From contig CAWINK010000014.1 of the NCBI GenBank assembly GCA_963837445.1, positions 97,944 to 161,943 on the forward strand: a DNA stretch of 64,000 nucleotides, in the 5' to 3' direction. A program made the translations under genes and the position numbers. Below, piece after piece: positions 24,299-34,335 of the stretch. Position 1 is the first letter of the stretch. Every line of letters starts with the position of its first letter. This DNA is from JACVRW01 sp963837445 (GTDB lineage Bacteria > Actinomycetota > Thermoleophilia > Solirubrobacterales > Thermoleophilaceae). The notes beneath the pieces were generated by a model. That model was not told where the DNA came from and ran no database searches. It saw only the letters and a program-made list of their open reading frames with translations.

Positions 24299-25888
24299 AT
24301 GACCTCTCAGACGACAACAAAGTGGTGGACGCTCGGAGTCGTCTCCGTCGCCACGTTCATGTTGCTCCTCGACATCACCGTGGTGAACACGGCGCTCCCC
24401 GCGATCCAGGAGGACCTGGACGCGACCTTCACCGACCTCCAGTGGGTCGTCGACGCGTACACCCTCACACTCGCTGCCGTCGTCTTGACCGCCGGTTCGC
24501 TCGCCGACCGTCTCGGCCGCAGGCGTGTGTTCGCGGTCGGGCTGGGGATCTTCTCGGTCGCCTCGCTGGTCGCCGGGCTGGCCACCGATCCGACCTTCCT
24601 CAACCTCGCGCGCGGCGCCCAGGGCGTCGGCGGCGCCGTGATGTTCGCCGTCTCGCTGGCGCTGATCGCACAGGAGTTCCCCGCCGGCCGGGAGCGCGGG
24701 ATGGCGATGGGCGTCTACGGGGCCACGATCGGCCTCGCGGTCGCGTTCGGCCCGCTCGTGGGCGGCGCAATCGTCGACTCGCTCAGCTGGCAGTGGATCT
24801 TCTTCCTCAACGTGCCGATCGGCGTGGCCGCTATCGCGATCACGTACGCGCGGGTGCGCGAGTCGCATGACCCGAACGCCACTCGCGTGGACTGGCTCGG
24901 CCTCGTAACGTCCTCCAGCGCGCTGTTCCTGCTCGTGCTCGGGCTGATCCGCGGCAACGAGGAGGGCTGGGGGAGCACGCTCATCGTCGGCCTCTTCGCG
25001 GCGGCGGCGGTCCTGCTCGCGGCCTTCGTGGCGATCGAGCGGCGCGTTGCTCAGCCCATGCTGCCGCTCGGCCTATTCCGGCGGCCGGCCTTCACCGGCG
25101 TGCAGATTGCGGCGTTCGGGATCTCAGCGTCGATGTTCGCGCTGTTCCTCTACATGACGCTCTACCTCCAGAGCTTCCTCGGGCACAGCCCGACCGAGGC
25201 CGGACTGCGCTACCTGCCACTGACGGTGGCGGTTTTCCTGGTGGCCCCGATCGCGGGCGCGCTGCTCTCGCGCGTGCAGGCACGGGTCATGCTCTCGCTC
25301 GGCCTTGTGGGCGCGGGCGCGGGGCTCATGCTGATCGCGGGCGTGAACGTCGCGGACGACTGGACCGGCCTCCTCGGCGGCTTCATCGTGGCCGGCGCGG
25401 GCATCGGCCTCCTGAACCCGGTGATCGCGGACGTGGCCGTGAGCGTCGTGCCCAAGGAGCAGAGCGGCATGGCCTCAGGGATCAACGACACGTTCCGCCA
25501 GGTCGGCGTGGCGCTCGGCGTGGCCGTCTGGGGGGCGATCTTCCTGGGCACCGGTTCCTCGAAGATGCAGGAGCTCACGGGGCTTGGCTCCGAGAGCTCG
25601 CGCCAGATCGTGGAGGCCACCTCGTCGGGGAACCTCGACCAGGCGCTCGCGCAGGTGCCGGCCGGCTCGCGAGAGCAGGTGGCCGACGCCGCGCGTGAGG
25701 GCTTCGTCGCGGGGTTCAACACCATCTCCGTGCTAGGCGGAGTCCTGGCGTTCGCGGCGGCGTTCGGTGCGTTCTTGCTCGTGCGCGAGCGCGACATCGA
25801 GCGCGGCGAGCAGGAGGTAGTCGAGGTGGAGGCCGAGGTCGAGGCCCGACCTGCGGCCACCGTCATCCCCGAGCCGATCGCGGCGTGA
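24299..25888 (+). CDS. MFS multidrug efflux transporter, DHA2 (14-TM, EmrB/QacA) family
   Basis: A 529-residue transporter with about 14 membrane helices. The first helix segment LLLDITVVNTALPAIQEDL is the DHA2 motif (D1) and TAGSLADRLGRRRVF is motif A. It likely exports lipophilic drugs or metabolites by proton antiport. A clear sigma-70 promoter and three MarR-type operators precede it, so it forms a regulator-efflux pair with the divergent MarR gene. A long minus-strand reading frame crosses its last 680 bases, but the transporter frame is complete and typical. Confidence 0.92.
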   Translation: MTSQTTTKWWTLGVVSVATFMLLLDITVVNTALPAIQEDLDATFTDLQWVVDAYTLTLAAVVLTAGSLADRLGRRRVFAVGLGIFSVASLVAGLATDPTFLNLARGAQGVGGAVMFAVSLALIAQEFPAGRERGMAMGVYGATIGLAVAFGPLVGGAIVDSLSWQWIFFLNVPIGVAAIAITYARVRESHDPNATRVDWLGLVTSSSALFLLVLGLIRGNEEGWGSTLIVGLFAAAAVLLAAFVAIERRVAQPMLPLGLFRRPAFTGVQIAAFGISASMFALFLYMTLYLQSFLGHSPTEAGLRYLPLTVAVFLVAPIAGALLSRVQARVMLSLGLVGAGAGLMLIAGVNVADDWTGLLGGFIVAGAGIGLLNPVIADVAVSVVPKEQSGMASGINDTFRQVGVALGVAVWGAIFLGTGSSKMQELTGLGSESSRQIVEATSSGNLDQALAQVPAGSREQVADAAREGFVAGFNTISVLGGVLAFAAAFGAFLLVRERDIERGEQEVVEVEAEVEARPAATVIPEPIAA

Positions 25889-26604
25889 GCTAGGACGAGA
25901 GGAGTTCGAGGAATGCGCCGCAGCCTGACCTTGAAGGCTGCGGCGCCTCGCCTCGTCAGGCGCCTGACCGAGATGGTGATCGTGCCCTCCGCCTGGAAGG
26001 CGTGAGCGCTGCTCGGATCGGACTCGTGCGTTCGGTCGAGCGAGATCGCCTGGGTCCACGTGTCCTTGAACCGGTGGTCCCGGCGCGGCCTGAACGCGCC
26101 GCGGGCTATCGGGGTGTCGGCGCGCGACACGCCGTCGTAGAGGCTCATTCCGTGCGCGCCGACATGGCAGCCCGCGAGCCGGTCGCCGAAGCCGTGATCG
26201 AGCTGGAAGCCCCGGCGCGCGCTCAGGAACAGGCCCACGCTCGGATCGCGCACCCAGTCCACCGTGCTCGCGGCCGGGACCCGGCAGTACGGCGTCTCCC
26301 GGACCTCGTTCTGCTGGAGCGCGTAGAGGACGATGTCGGACTGCTCGGTCACGTCCATTCGGAACGCGGCGACGCTCGTGTCGATGTCGTAGCCCGCCGC
26401 GAGCGCCCTCATCCGCCAGCTCCAACTGCCGGCGCCGCGGCCGTCGACCCCGGACGAGGGCGACGGCCGGTCCTGCCCGTAGTCGACCGAGTAGCTGCCA
26501 TTCGCCACCGCGATCACGCCCCAGAGCGGCTCGCGGGGCCGGGCGGCGGCGGCCGGAGTCGCAATCACGAGGAGCAGCGGAAGCGCGAGCCAGATCCGGC
26601 GCAC
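25210..26604 (-). CDS. Secreted protein of unknown function, frame running antisense through the MFS gene
   Basis: The GTG at 26604 starts a product with a signal peptide (LALPLLLVIATPAAAA). The next ~215 residues look like a real secreted domain: WGVIAVANGSYSVDYGQD, paired Cys in TPYCRVPAA and LAGCHVGAHG, and TITISVRRLTRRG. At about 25895 no stop occurs in frame, and the frame continues 225 residues antisense to the transporter, with no family-like sequence. In another frame a TAG sits at 25891-25893, just after the transporter end. A lost stop or frameshift near 25895-25920 is more likely than a true 465-residue protein. Conserved part: about 25893-26604. Confidence 0.5.
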   Translation of the reverse strand: MRRIWLALPLLLVIATPAAAARPREPLWGVIAVANGSYSVDYGQDRPSPSSGVDGRGAGSWSWRMRALAAGYDIDTSVAAFRMDVTEQSDIVLYALQQNEVRETPYCRVPAASTVDWVRDPSVGLFLSARRGFQLDHGFGDRLAGCHVGAHGMSLYDGVSRADTPIARGAFRPRRDHRFKDTWTQAISLDRTHESDPSSAHAFQAEGTITISVRRLTRRGAAAFKVRLRRIPRTPLVLAHAAIGSGMTVAAGRASTSASTSTTSCSPRSMSRSRTSKNAPNAAANARTPPSTEMVLNPATKPSRAASATCSREPAGTCASAWSRFPDEVASTIWRELSEPSPVSSCIFEEPVPRKIAPQTATPSATPTWRNVSLIPEAMPLCSLGTTLTATSAITGFRRPMPAPATMKPPRRPVQSSATFTPAISMSPAPAPTRPSESMTRACTRESSAPAIGATRKTATVSGR

Positions 26605-26614
26605 CCCGTCGATG

Positions 26615-27310
26615 CTACGGCCGACGTGCAAGGAAGGCGAACTGCCCGGAGAGGACGAGCTTGATCTGGTTGCGCGTGCGGGCGTCGAGCCTGGCGGCAC
26701 GAGCGGCGAGCTCGATCACGCGGTAGCCGGGCGACTCGCGCGCCCACCACCTGAAGAAGAAGGGCGGTAGCCCGAGCGCTCGCCAGGCCACCAGCGTGAA
26801 GCCGTCGATCACAGGGCGCAGCTCGACCACCTCCAGGCCGGCCTCCTCGGCGACCACGGTGAACCCGTAGGGCGTCCAGTTGAAGATGCTGCGCGAGTGG
26901 AACGCCTCGAGCTGTGAGGTCGAGCCGGCGAGGAAGCCGCCCGGCTGAAGCACTCGCGTGACCTCCTTCAGCAGCTCGTGGGGGCGCTCCACGTGCTCCA
27001 GCACCTGCTTGCAGTAGACCAGCTCGAAGCTTCCGTCGTCGAAGGGCAGGTGCTCGCCGTCGAAGGTCACGAACTCGGCGTCGCCGCGGGTTCGCTCGGC
27101 CACCTCGGGGGACTCCTCGATGTCCACGCCCACCCAGCGCACGTCCGGGCCGAGGGCACGGAAGAGCTCCACGGAGTCCCCCGCTCCGCAGCCTAGGTCC
27201 ATCACGTTTGTCGGGCGCAGGCGGGCGGCGTAGTGGTCGGCCGCCACCTGCCGGCTGTGGTCGCCGGGAATGCGCGTGCCGAGCAGGTCGCCGAGGTCGT
27301 CGCCGAGCAT
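26615..27310 (-). CDS. Class I SAM-dependent methyltransferase
   Basis: A 231-residue Methyltransf_11-type protein: motif I NVMDLGCGAGDSVELF (about residues 35-50), the acidic strand-2 end WVGVDIEESP, FELVYCKQVLEHVERPHELLKEVTRVLQPGG (motifs IV-V). The C-terminal third, with PPFFFRWWARESPGYRVIELA, is probably a substrate-binding or membrane-touching part. The target is unknown. It ends 11 bases downstream of the start of the secreted-protein gene and is divergent from the next gene. Confidence 0.82.
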   Translation of the reverse strand: MLGDDLGDLLGTRIPGDHSRQVAADHYAARLRPTNVMDLGCGAGDSVELFRALGPDVRWVGVDIEESPEVAERTRGDAEFVTFDGEHLPFDDGSFELVYCKQVLEHVERPHELLKEVTRVLQPGGFLAGSTSQLEAFHSRSIFNWTPYGFTVVAEEAGLEVVELRPVIDGFTLVAWRALGLPPFFFRWWARESPGYRVIELAARAARLDARTRNQIKLVLSGQFAFLARRP

Positions 27311-27333
27311 TGGCGGCGAAGCCTCGCAGGGAT

Positions 27334-27339
27334 TACGGT
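27334..27339 (+). promoter_or_regulatory. Putative -10 box TACGGT
   Basis: TACGGT ends 6 bases before the GTG at 27346; no Shine-Dalgarno sequence is present. This supports the GTG start. Confidence 0.4.
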
Positions 27340-27345
27340 AGGCCC

Positions 27346-28617
27346 GTGCCTCGCTGCGCCCTGGCCCTGGCTCTCCTGCTGCTCACGGCTCCTGCCGCGT
27401 ATGCGCGCGAGCCCGTGATCTCCTACATCGACGAGAACGGCGAGTTCCGCCTCTACGACGAGCAGACCGAGGCCGAGGTCGATCCGCCGCCCCAGGTGCC
27501 CGTGGCCAACCCCACGACCTTCCGCTACGGCATGTCGCTCGATGGCCGCTACATCGCCTTCCTCGACGGGGCCAAGAAGATCCACCTCCTGGACCGGGCG
27601 ACCAACGCCGAGCGTCCGCTGCCGGGCATCGACATCCACACGAACCCGCAGAACCTCACGGTTAGCAACACCGGCCTGATCGCGTTCGACGAGAACGTCA
27701 ACGGGGGCGCGGTCGTCTATGACAGCGCCGCCAAGAGCTTCACCGAGACCGGTCTCCCGGATCCAAACGGCCATCGGCAGACCAGGCTGTCCGGCGATGG
27801 CCGGTTCCTGGCGACGACGTGTATGGCCCAGTGCGAGATGGACACAGGAGGTAACACCGAGGCGTTCGTCCAGAACCTGACCACCACGACCGACACGGCC
27901 TTCCCCTTCGACAACACGCGCGACGAGGAGCACACCTGCATCAACGGCGACGGGTCGTTTCTCGGGTTCGACAAGGCGCGCAGCACGACCAACGCGAAGA
28001 AAGACATCTTCCTGTTCGACCGCAGCGAATCACCACCGGCGGCGCTCGCCCTCAGCAGCGCGGTCAACGACGCCGCCGAGGATGAGGTCTACTGCGTGCT
28101 CGACTCGTCTGCCGACCACCTCGGCTTCATGAACGATTTCGTCACGTTCCAGGTCTTCGAGCAGTCCACCGACAAGTTTCTGATCCTGCCGCCCGACAAG
28201 GAGTTCGACCGCTTCTCACTCTTCAGCGAGCCGTACACCCCGCCGCCTCCCGAACCACCGCCGGTCTGCTGCGGGCCTCCACCGGACGTGACGAAGCCCG
28301 TGACGGGCCGGTTCAAGATGACGCGGAAGCGCTTCCGCCCGCGCCGCGGCGCCACACGGTTCCGCTTCAGGCTTTCCGAGACGGCCGATGTGCGGATAGT
28401 CGTGAAGCGGCGCGGCCGGCGGGTCGGCACCCTGCGCCGTGGCGACCGTCCGGCAGGAACGAACGCGATCGCCTTCAGCGGGCGCTTCCGCGGCCGGGCG
28501 CTGAAGCCCGGGCGGTACGTGGCGGTGCTCACGGCCACTGACGCCGCGGGAAACAGGTCGCGTCCCCGGTCCATCCGGTTCACGGTCCTCAGGGCGGCAG
28601 GAGACCGGCGGCGCTGA
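27346..28617 (+). CDS. Secreted beta-propeller-like (WD40/PD40-type) protein
   Basis: A 423-residue exported protein. The signal peptide is CALALALLLLTAPAAYA. The mature N-terminal ~280 residues contain repeats such as GMSLDGRYIAFLDG, LSGDGRFLATTC and INGDGSFLGFDKAR, typical of TolB/PD40 beta-propeller blades. A Pro-rich hinge (PPPPEPPPVCCGPPPD) leads to a basic, beta-rich C-terminal domain (FRFRLSETADVRIVVKRRGRRVGTLRRG...GRYVAVLTATDAAGNRS) that resembles Ig-like domains of surface proteins. Likely cell-surface binding; no enzymatic site was seen. The start is the GTG after a TACGGT box. Confidence 0.68.
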   Translation: MPRCALALALLLLTAPAAYAREPVISYIDENGEFRLYDEQTEAEVDPPPQVPVANPTTFRYGMSLDGRYIAFLDGAKKIHLLDRATNAERPLPGIDIHTNPQNLTVSNTGLIAFDENVNGGAVVYDSAAKSFTETGLPDPNGHRQTRLSGDGRFLATTCMAQCEMDTGGNTEAFVQNLTTTTDTAFPFDNTRDEEHTCINGDGSFLGFDKARSTTNAKKDIFLFDRSESPPAALALSSAVNDAAEDEVYCVLDSSADHLGFMNDFVTFQVFEQSTDKFLILPPDKEFDRFSLFSEPYTPPPPEPPPVCCGPPPDVTKPVTGRFKMTRKRFRPRRGATRFRFRLSETADVRIVVKRRGRRVGTLRRGDRPAGTNAIAFSGRFRGRALKPGRYVAVLTATDAAGNRSRPRSIRFTVLRAAGDRRR

Positions 28618-28632
28618 TCGAAAGCGAGGTCA

Positions 28633-29292
28633 ATGCCGGACCTCACTGCGAAGCGCACCCTCGTCAAGTCCCCGCCGGAGCTGTGGGAGGAGCTGAGCGA
28701 GGTCGAACGACTCGCCAAGCACCTCGGTGCCTTCGGCGAGATCACCATCACGAAGCTCGAACCGGAGCACACCGTCGCCTGGGAGGGCGAGCACGCGAGC
28801 GGCACCGTGTCGATAGAGCCCTCCGGGTGGGGCACCAAGGTGACGCTGCGGGCGGAGCTGCCCGAGCCGAGCGAGACGGAGGCCGAGCCGGAGCCCGAGC
28901 CGGCCGAGACTGAGCCCGAGCCGGCTGAGACGGCGCCAGAGCCGGCCGAGCCGGAGCCGGTTCCCGTGCCGGAGCCGGCCCCCGAGCCCGAGCCGGAGCC
29001 AGCCGCCGCCGCACCCGCCGAGGAGGTCCCGCGTCGAGGCTTTTGGGGCTGGCTGTTCCGGCGCCGGACGGAGACGGTCGTGGCTGAGCCGGAGCCGGAG
29101 CCGGTCGTGGCTGAGCCGGAGCCGGCGCGAGCGATCGCGCGCGCGAGGAGACAGCCGAGCCCGAGCCCGTCGCGGAAGAGCCCGCCGAGCCCGAGCCCGG
29201 CGTTGAGGCACCGGTCGCGGAGGAGCCCGCGCTCGAGGCCGCCGCGGACCCCGCGGTGGACGCCGCGCTCGATCCCGAGCGGGCTCGCGTGA
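28633..29292 (+). pseudogene. SRPBCC-like protein with Glu-Pro repeats, frameshifted near 29125
   Basis: The first ~78 residues (DLTAKRTLVKSPPELWEELSEVE...GTVSIEPSGWGTKVTLRAELPE) resemble a shortened SRPBCC/START-like lipid- or ligand-binding fold. Then comes a long EPEP/AEPEP repeat region, a basic WLFRRR segment and more repeats. The frame as read ends at 29292 in a Ser/Pro/Arg tail, unlike the family. If one G is restored at about 29123-29126 the frame reads through 29354 with VAEEPAEPEPG and a neat end VILDEALDTLGAAHHRPFSRG. The original product was then about 241 residues. Repeats make slippage or read error likely. Confidence 0.62.
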
Positions 29293-29408
29293 TTCTCGAT
29301 GAGGCGCTCGACACGCTGGGCGCCGCTCATCACCGGCCGTTCTCGCGCGGCTAGCGCTCCAGCCTCACCCGGTTGCAACTGCCGCCCTGTGCCCTGGAGA
29401 ATCGGGGC

Positions 29409-30839
29409 ATGCCGTCGACCCGCCGCGCGTTCCTCCAATCCGGTGCGGCCGCGGCACTGGCGCCGCTCGTCGATCCGGGGCAAGCGCTCGCCGCCGGCCC
29501 GACGAGGCCCAACATCGTTCTCGTGATCATCGACACCCTGCGTGCGGATCACGTGAGCGCCTACGGCGGCAGAGCGCTGACGCCAAACATCGACGCGCTC
29601 GCCGCGCGTGGGATCCGCTTCACGCGCTTCTACCCCGAGGCCATGGCCACCGTCCCGGCGCGGCGCTCGATCCTGATGGGCCGGCGCGTGTGGCCCTTCC
29701 GCGACTGGCACGCCCACCCCGGCCTGCGGACGACGCCGGGCTGGCAGCCGATGGACAGCCGCGACACATTCACGAGCGCGCTGAAGCGGGCGGGCTACTG
29801 GACCGGTTACGTCACGGACAATCCATTCCTCGCCTTCACGCGGCTCTACGAGCCGTTCCGGGACAGCTTCGACCGTTTCGACCGCGTCGGCGGGCTGCTC
29901 GGGCGCGGGGCGCCGACTGACAGCGTCACGGCGGCCGAACTGGACCATTGGCTCGTGCCCGAGCTGCGCACGCCACGCACCATGGAGCGCGAACGGCGCT
30001 ACCTCGCCGCCGGCGGCTACTGGCGCGACGAGTCCCGCTCCTGGGCCGCTCGCACGTTCAGCCGCGCAGCGGGGACGCTCGAGAAGGCCGCACGGCAGCA
30101 GCCGTTCGCGCTCGTCGTGGACACCTTCGAGCCCCACGAGCCCTGGACCCCGCCGCGGGCATATATCGACATGTACGGCGACCCCGGCTACCGCGGCCCG
30201 GAGCCGTCCACGGCAAGGTACAGACGGACGGCCGAATGGTTGACCCCACGGCGCGCCGGGCCGGTTCTCGACCGCATGCGCGACCTCTACGCCGCCGAGG
30301 TGACCATGACTGACCGCTGGCTCGGTGTCTTCCTCGAGCGATTGGGGTCGCTCGGACTCGCGCACAACACGGTGATCGCCCTGGTGAGCGACCATGGCTT
30401 CCTGCTGGGCGAGCACGGCTGGACCGGCAAGATCGCCTCGATCCTGCACCCGCCCCTGATCCACGTGCCGTTCATCCTCGCGGACCCGGCGCGCAGCCGA
30501 GGCGGCGTGACGAGCGAGCGCCTCGGTCAGACGCACGACATCGGTCCCACGCTGCTCTCGCTGGCCGGCGTCCGGGCACCCGCCGGGATGGACGGCCTTG
30601 ACCTGCTCGCGCCGCGCCGGCGGAAGCTTGCCTACGGCGGCTACAGCAACTGGCACTACGCCCGGACCGACACCATGGCCTTCATCTCATCGAACCGCGG
30701 GCGCGGTCGCCGCCTCTACGACCTCGAGCGCGATCCCGGTGAGCTCCACAGCATTGCGAGGCGTCATCCGAGGTCGGTCGACAACCTCTACGGCGCCGTC
30801 GTGGCCCGCGCGGGCGGCAGGCTGCCGACCTACCGCTGA
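29409..30839 (+). CDS. Tat-exported sulfatase-fold hydrolase with Thr nucleophile (paralogue 1)
   Basis: A 476-residue alkaline-phosphatase-superfamily enzyme. The N-terminus has a twin-Arg signal (TRRAFLQSGAAAALAP), so it is folded before export. Metal site features are IVLVIIDTLRADHVSAYGG and LVSDHGFLLGEHG; the substrate side has PHEPWTPPRAY. At the place where sulfatases carry Cys or Ser (C/S-x-P-x-R) it has T-V-P-A-R, so it is unlikely to be a formylglycine sulfatase and may be a phosphodiesterase or phosphatase/transferase with a Thr nucleophile. A close paralogue follows 24 bases later, suggesting an operon. Confidence 0.85.
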   Translation: MPSTRRAFLQSGAAAALAPLVDPGQALAAGPTRPNIVLVIIDTLRADHVSAYGGRALTPNIDALAARGIRFTRFYPEAMATVPARRSILMGRRVWPFRDWHAHPGLRTTPGWQPMDSRDTFTSALKRAGYWTGYVTDNPFLAFTRLYEPFRDSFDRFDRVGGLLGRGAPTDSVTAAELDHWLVPELRTPRTMERERRYLAAGGYWRDESRSWAARTFSRAAGTLEKAARQQPFALVVDTFEPHEPWTPPRAYIDMYGDPGYRGPEPSTARYRRTAEWLTPRRAGPVLDRMRDLYAAEVTMTDRWLGVFLERLGSLGLAHNTVIALVSDHGFLLGEHGWTGKIASILHPPLIHVPFILADPARSRGGVTSERLGQTHDIGPTLLSLAGVRAPAGMDGLDLLAPRRRKLAYGGYSNWHYARTDTMAFISSNRGRGRRLYDLERDPGELHSIARRHPRSVDNLYGAVVARAGGRLPTYR

Positions 30840-30863
30840 CCCTCCGGCCGCGCAGGCCCGACA

Positions 30864-32324
30864 ATGCGGGACATGGGGAAGCCGGTCACACGGCGGCGCT
30901 TCGTTCAGGCCTCGGCAGCCACCGCCGCCACGGCGGCCCTCGAGCCCAGCGCCTTCGCACAGCGGCCCGACGGTCCGAACGTCCTGCTCGTGATCGTCGA
31001 CTCCCTGCGCTCGGACGCCGTCTACGGCGGCTGGGCACGCACGCCCACGATGGACGCGCTCGCGCGACAGGGCATGCGCTTCACCAACGTGTTCCCCGAG
31101 GCGATGCCCACCATCCCGGCGCGGAACTCGATCCTCAGCGGGCGCCGCCAGTTCCCCTTCCGCGGCTGGTACGACCGGCCGGGACTGCTCGAGGCTCCCG
31201 GCTGGGAGCCGCTCGACCATCTGGATGACTCGTTCCTTAGCGTGCTCCGTCGCGCCGGCTGGTGGACGTCGTATGTGACCGACAACCCGTTCCTCGCGTA
31301 CGCGCCCCCGTACGGCGGCTTCCGGAGCAGCCTCAACCGGTTCGTGCGCACGGGCGGGCAGATCGGCGGCAACCAGAAGATCTCGAGCGTGCCCGACGAC
31401 GTGCTGCGCCACTGGCTCTATCCAGCGAACGCCACCCCGAAGGTGCGCAGGAGAGTCGGCCTCTACCTGGCCAACAGCCGCCCCTGGGTGAGCGCGGACA
31501 AGACCTTCGCCGGACGCGTCTTTCGCCACGCGCTCAACGAGCTGAACGGCGCCGCCGCTCGCGGCGGGCCGTTTGCCCTCGTGGTCGACACCTACGAGCC
31601 ACACGAGCCCTGGACGCCGCCCGCGCGCTTCCTCGACCCGTACGGCGGCTGGGAGGGCCCCGAGCCCGCGATGCCCAGCTACGGCCGCGCCGCGAGCTGG
31701 CTCGACGCGGGCGAGCGCGGGCCCGTGATCGGCAGGATGCGCGACCTCTACGCCGCCGAGGTCACGATGACCGACCACTGGCTCGGCATGCTCATCGACC
31801 GCCTCCACGAGCTCGACCTCGAGCGCGAGACCGTGATCGTGCTGGTGGGCGACCACGGCATCCTGCTGGGCGAGCACGGCTACACCGGCAAGGTCCAGAG
31901 TGCCCTCTACCCCGCCCTCACGCGCGTGCCGCTGATCGTGGTGCACCCGGACCGCCGCCGCGCGGGCACGGCCAGCGACTGGTTCGCCTCGACTCACGAC
32001 CTGGCGCCGACGATCCTCTCCATGGCCGGCGTGCGCCGGCCCGAGCGCATGACCGGCGTGGACCTGTCGCGCCCGATGCGCGGGCGCCGCCTGCCCGAGC
32101 GCGCGTACTCCTGGGGCGGCTACTCCGACTCGTTCTTCATCCGCTCGCACGAGTGGATGCTGTGGGGCTTCAACAAGCCAGCCAACCTGAAGCTGTTCAA
32201 CCTCCGGCGCGACCCCGGCCAGTTCCACAACGTGGCGGCCCGCCATCCCGATGTCGTCCGAAGCCTCTACGGCAAGCTGCTCGCCCGGGCCGGCGGGCGG
32301 CTCCCCTGGTACGGGGGCCAGTGA
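30864..32324 (+). CDS. Tat-exported sulfatase-fold hydrolase with Thr nucleophile (paralogue 2)
   Basis: A 486-residue paralogue of the preceding gene; both share the order and spacing of motifs (signal TRRRFVQASAAT, VLLVIVDSLRSDAVYGG, PHEPWTPPARF, GDHGILLGEHG). The nucleophile site is T-I-P-A-R, again Thr. The twin-Arg motif predicts Tat export. The two genes are 24 bases apart in the same direction and probably arose by tandem duplication. The substrate is unknown; phosphodiester or glycan-linked phosphate or sulfate are possibilities. The acyl-CoA carboxylase gene follows after 26 bases. Confidence 0.85.
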   Translation: MRDMGKPVTRRRFVQASAATAATAALEPSAFAQRPDGPNVLLVIVDSLRSDAVYGGWARTPTMDALARQGMRFTNVFPEAMPTIPARNSILSGRRQFPFRGWYDRPGLLEAPGWEPLDHLDDSFLSVLRRAGWWTSYVTDNPFLAYAPPYGGFRSSLNRFVRTGGQIGGNQKISSVPDDVLRHWLYPANATPKVRRRVGLYLANSRPWVSADKTFAGRVFRHALNELNGAAARGGPFALVVDTYEPHEPWTPPARFLDPYGGWEGPEPAMPSYGRAASWLDAGERGPVIGRMRDLYAAEVTMTDHWLGMLIDRLHELDLERETVIVLVGDHGILLGEHGYTGKVQSALYPALTRVPLIVVHPDRRRAGTASDWFASTHDLAPTILSMAGVRRPERMTGVDLSRPMRGRRLPERAYSWGGYSDSFFIRSHEWMLWGFNKPANLKLFNLRRDPGQFHNVAARHPDVVRSLYGKLLARAGGRLPWYGGQ

Positions 32325-32335
32325 GCCACGGCGGG

Positions 32336-32341
32336 TAACCT
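32336..32341 (+). promoter_or_regulatory. Putative -10 box TAACCT of the carboxylase gene
   Basis: TAACCT is 9 bases before the ATG at 32351, after the stop of the sulfatase-like gene; it may allow separate leaderless expression. Confidence 0.35.
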
Positions 32342-32350
32342 GCGGCCCCG

Positions 32351-33916
<1,566 letters not shown>

Positions 33917-34138
33917 GCCCGCTGCGGGCGCGGCCGTAGTCCTCCGCGAGGAAGACCCGACTCGTCCTTGGGGCGAGTTCAAGATCGTCCGGCAGGCGAC
34001 CCCAAAATCGTCGCCCGGGCCGATGCTCGAATCAAGGAGCGGACAACATCACCTTCCGGAAGACAGCTTCTGACACCGGCGGCGACGAGACGACCCACGT
34101 GCGCACTCGCCGAGGAGGGCCGCACGACCGGCAAGGGC

Positions 34139-34312
34139 ATGCCCAAGCCGCTCGACCTGGCGCTGTTCGTCAGCGAGTTCGCCGACGAGGTTCAGGGCGC
34201 GTTCCCGCCCGTGTGGGTCCGGCGCGCCACGCTCGCGCCGGTGGCCTGGATCGCGCGCAAGCGCGGTCACGCCGCGCGCTACAGCCCGGTGCGCCCCGCG
34301 TACGCGGCCTAG
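34139..34312 (+). CDS. Small protein, possible C-terminal remnant of a cupin-type protein
   Basis: 57 residues from an ATG after a run with GCAAGGGC. The sequence (MPKPLDLALFVSEFADEV...WVRRATLAPVAWIARKRGHAARY) looks like the tail that follows the beta-barrel in certain actinobacterial cupin proteins, by memory of that family; the barrel itself is not encoded upstream in any frame I checked. It may be a remnant, or a small independent protein. Adjacent upstream sequence in the same frame (33968-34138) is open but not protein-like. Confidence 0.35.
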   Translation: MPKPLDLALFVSEFADEVQGAFPPVWVRRATLAPVAWIARKRGHAARYSPVRPAYAA

Positions 34313-34335
34313 CCGTACGCCCGCGCCGTCGCCGC

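Noticed and set aside
28089..30656. 855-residue minus-strand frame
   Set aside because: Antisense of the beta-propeller, SRPBCC and sulfatase-fold genes; composition is unlike a protein family.
29409..32324. Plain sulfatase annotation for the two tandem genes
   Set aside because: The C/S-x-P-x-R motif is T-x-P-A-R in both, so formylglycine chemistry is not supported.
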